Shown: piece after piece, positions 5,772 through 6,223 of the stretch | How the letters are laid out: each line of letters begins with the position of its first letter | Position numbering within the stretch: position 1 is the first letter of the stretch | Assembly: GCA_963580095.1 (NCBI GenBank) | Contig: CAUZJQ010000261.1 | Coordinates: 1 to 6,223, forward strand | Length of the DNA: 6,223 nucleotides | From: CAJWLW01 sp963580095 | GTDB lineage: Bacteria; Verrucomicrobiota; Lentisphaeria; JABSQK01; CAJWLW01 | Reading direction: 5' to 3' | Translations under genes and position numbers: made by a program | The notes under the pieces: model-generated | Told to the model about the DNA's origin: nothing | The model's database searches: none | Seen by the model: the letters and a program-made list of their open reading frames with translations, nothing else

Positions 5772-6223
5772 TTGCGCCTGCAGTTTCTTGGTACCGGAAC
5801 GTCTTTCGGCGTACCGCAGATTGGTTGTGATTGCGAGGTCTGTCGTTCTGACGATCCCCGCGACAAACGTCTGCGATCGAGTTTGTGGGTGCGCGGCGAA
5901 GCCGACAGCATCGTCATCGACACAACGCCGGACTTCCGTTACCAGTGCCTGCGTGCCGACGTTGACCGGGTCGATGCGATTTTTTTCACGCATCACCACG
6001 CCGATCATTTCTTTGGCCTCGACGATGCGAGGGTTTACAATCGTATGCAGAAGAGCGTGATTCCGGTGTTCCTGCCGGCGTACATGGTTGAACAGTTCGA
6101 ACAAACCTATGCCTATACGCTGATTGAGTGGCCGGACGGTATCACACGGCCGCGTTTCGAACTGCGGCCGATCGATCAGCAGGAGTATCGCAAGCTCGTT
6201 TTTAACGAAATTTCAGTCACCCC
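5772..6223 (+). CDS. PhnP-like metallo-beta-lactamase-fold phosphodiesterase, N-terminal part (cut by window edge)
   Basis: The frame stays open to the right edge and gives 150 residues from a TTG start. Seen: an opening FLGTGTSFGVPQIG (5-18), a cysteine cluster C-D-C-E-V-C (19-24), DTTPDF (50-55) and the metal-binding motif H-H-H-A-D-H (74-79; HxHxDH with His74, His76, Asp78 and His79). The Cys cluster directly after the GVP motif matches the extra structural zinc site of E. coli PhnP, the 5-phosphoribosyl 1,2-cyclic phosphate phosphodiesterase of phosphonate breakdown. Later metal ligands are off the edge. The TTG is chosen because family members begin just before the FLGTGTS strand and GGGAG is well placed; ATG at 5748 would add 8 residues. 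No other phosphonate genes are visible and many relatives occur outside phn clusters, so the substrate is unknown. It is divergent from gyrB and may share control sequences with it. Confidence 0.85.
   Translation, partial: MRLQFLGTGTSFGVPQIGCDCEVCRSDDPRDKRLRSSLWVRGEADSIVIDTTPDFRYQCLRADVDRVDAIFFTHHHADHFFGLDDARVYNRMQKSVIPVFLPAYMVEQFEQTYAYTLIEWPDGITRPRFELRPIDQQEYRKLVFNEISVT

Noticed and set aside
5718..6104. A 128-codon open frame on the minus strand
   Set aside because: It is antisense to the PhnP-like gene, whose HxHxDH and Cys motifs show the true frame.

Overview
The window is a compact bacterial chromosomal segment with four protein-coding genes. Three read leftward on the minus strand as a probable operon: gyrB (2833-5352), gyrA (164-2779), and the first 55 codons of a MenH-like alpha/beta hydrolase (1-167) that runs off the left edge. 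The fourth reads rightward from about 5772 and runs off the right edge. It encodes a PhnP-like metallo-beta-lactamase-fold phosphodiesterase. Between the two divergent units lies a noticeably more AT-rich control region of about 420 bp.

The organism cannot be named from this sequence alone. GyrB carries the large insertion in the TOPRIM region that is typical of many Gram-negative phyla. The protein sequences do not look like close relatives of the usual proteobacterial or Firmicute enzymes. The N-terminal part of GyrA and the C-terminal end of GyrB remind me of the PVC group (Lentisphaerae, Kiritimatiellae or Verrucomicrobia), but this is a low-confidence impression from memory. The coding regions are moderately GC-rich, and there is no sign of horizontal transfer or mobile DNA.

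GyrB and GyrA together form DNA gyrase, the A2B2 ATP-dependent type II topoisomerase that introduces negative supercoils. Both subunits look intact, and all the catalytic residues I could check are present. gyrA follows gyrB after 53 bp with its own Shine-Dalgarno. The MenH-like gene starts inside the gyrA stop codon (ATGA overlap), so it is probably translationally coupled to gyrA. gyrB is not next to dnaA, dnaN or recF here.

The control region holds two candidate minus-strand promoters for gyrB, one with a perfect TATAAT. It also holds one candidate plus-strand promoter for the phosphodiesterase gene, a perfect 14-bp palindrome, a 12-bp inverted repeat over one -35 element, and three copies of GTATGGG.

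I see no new multi-gene system. The points most worth a second look are gyrase details (Tyr before the catalytic Arg-Tyr pair, a His in the GyrA box, an enlarged acidic GyrB insertion), the gyrA-menH coupling, and the palindromic elements in the control region.
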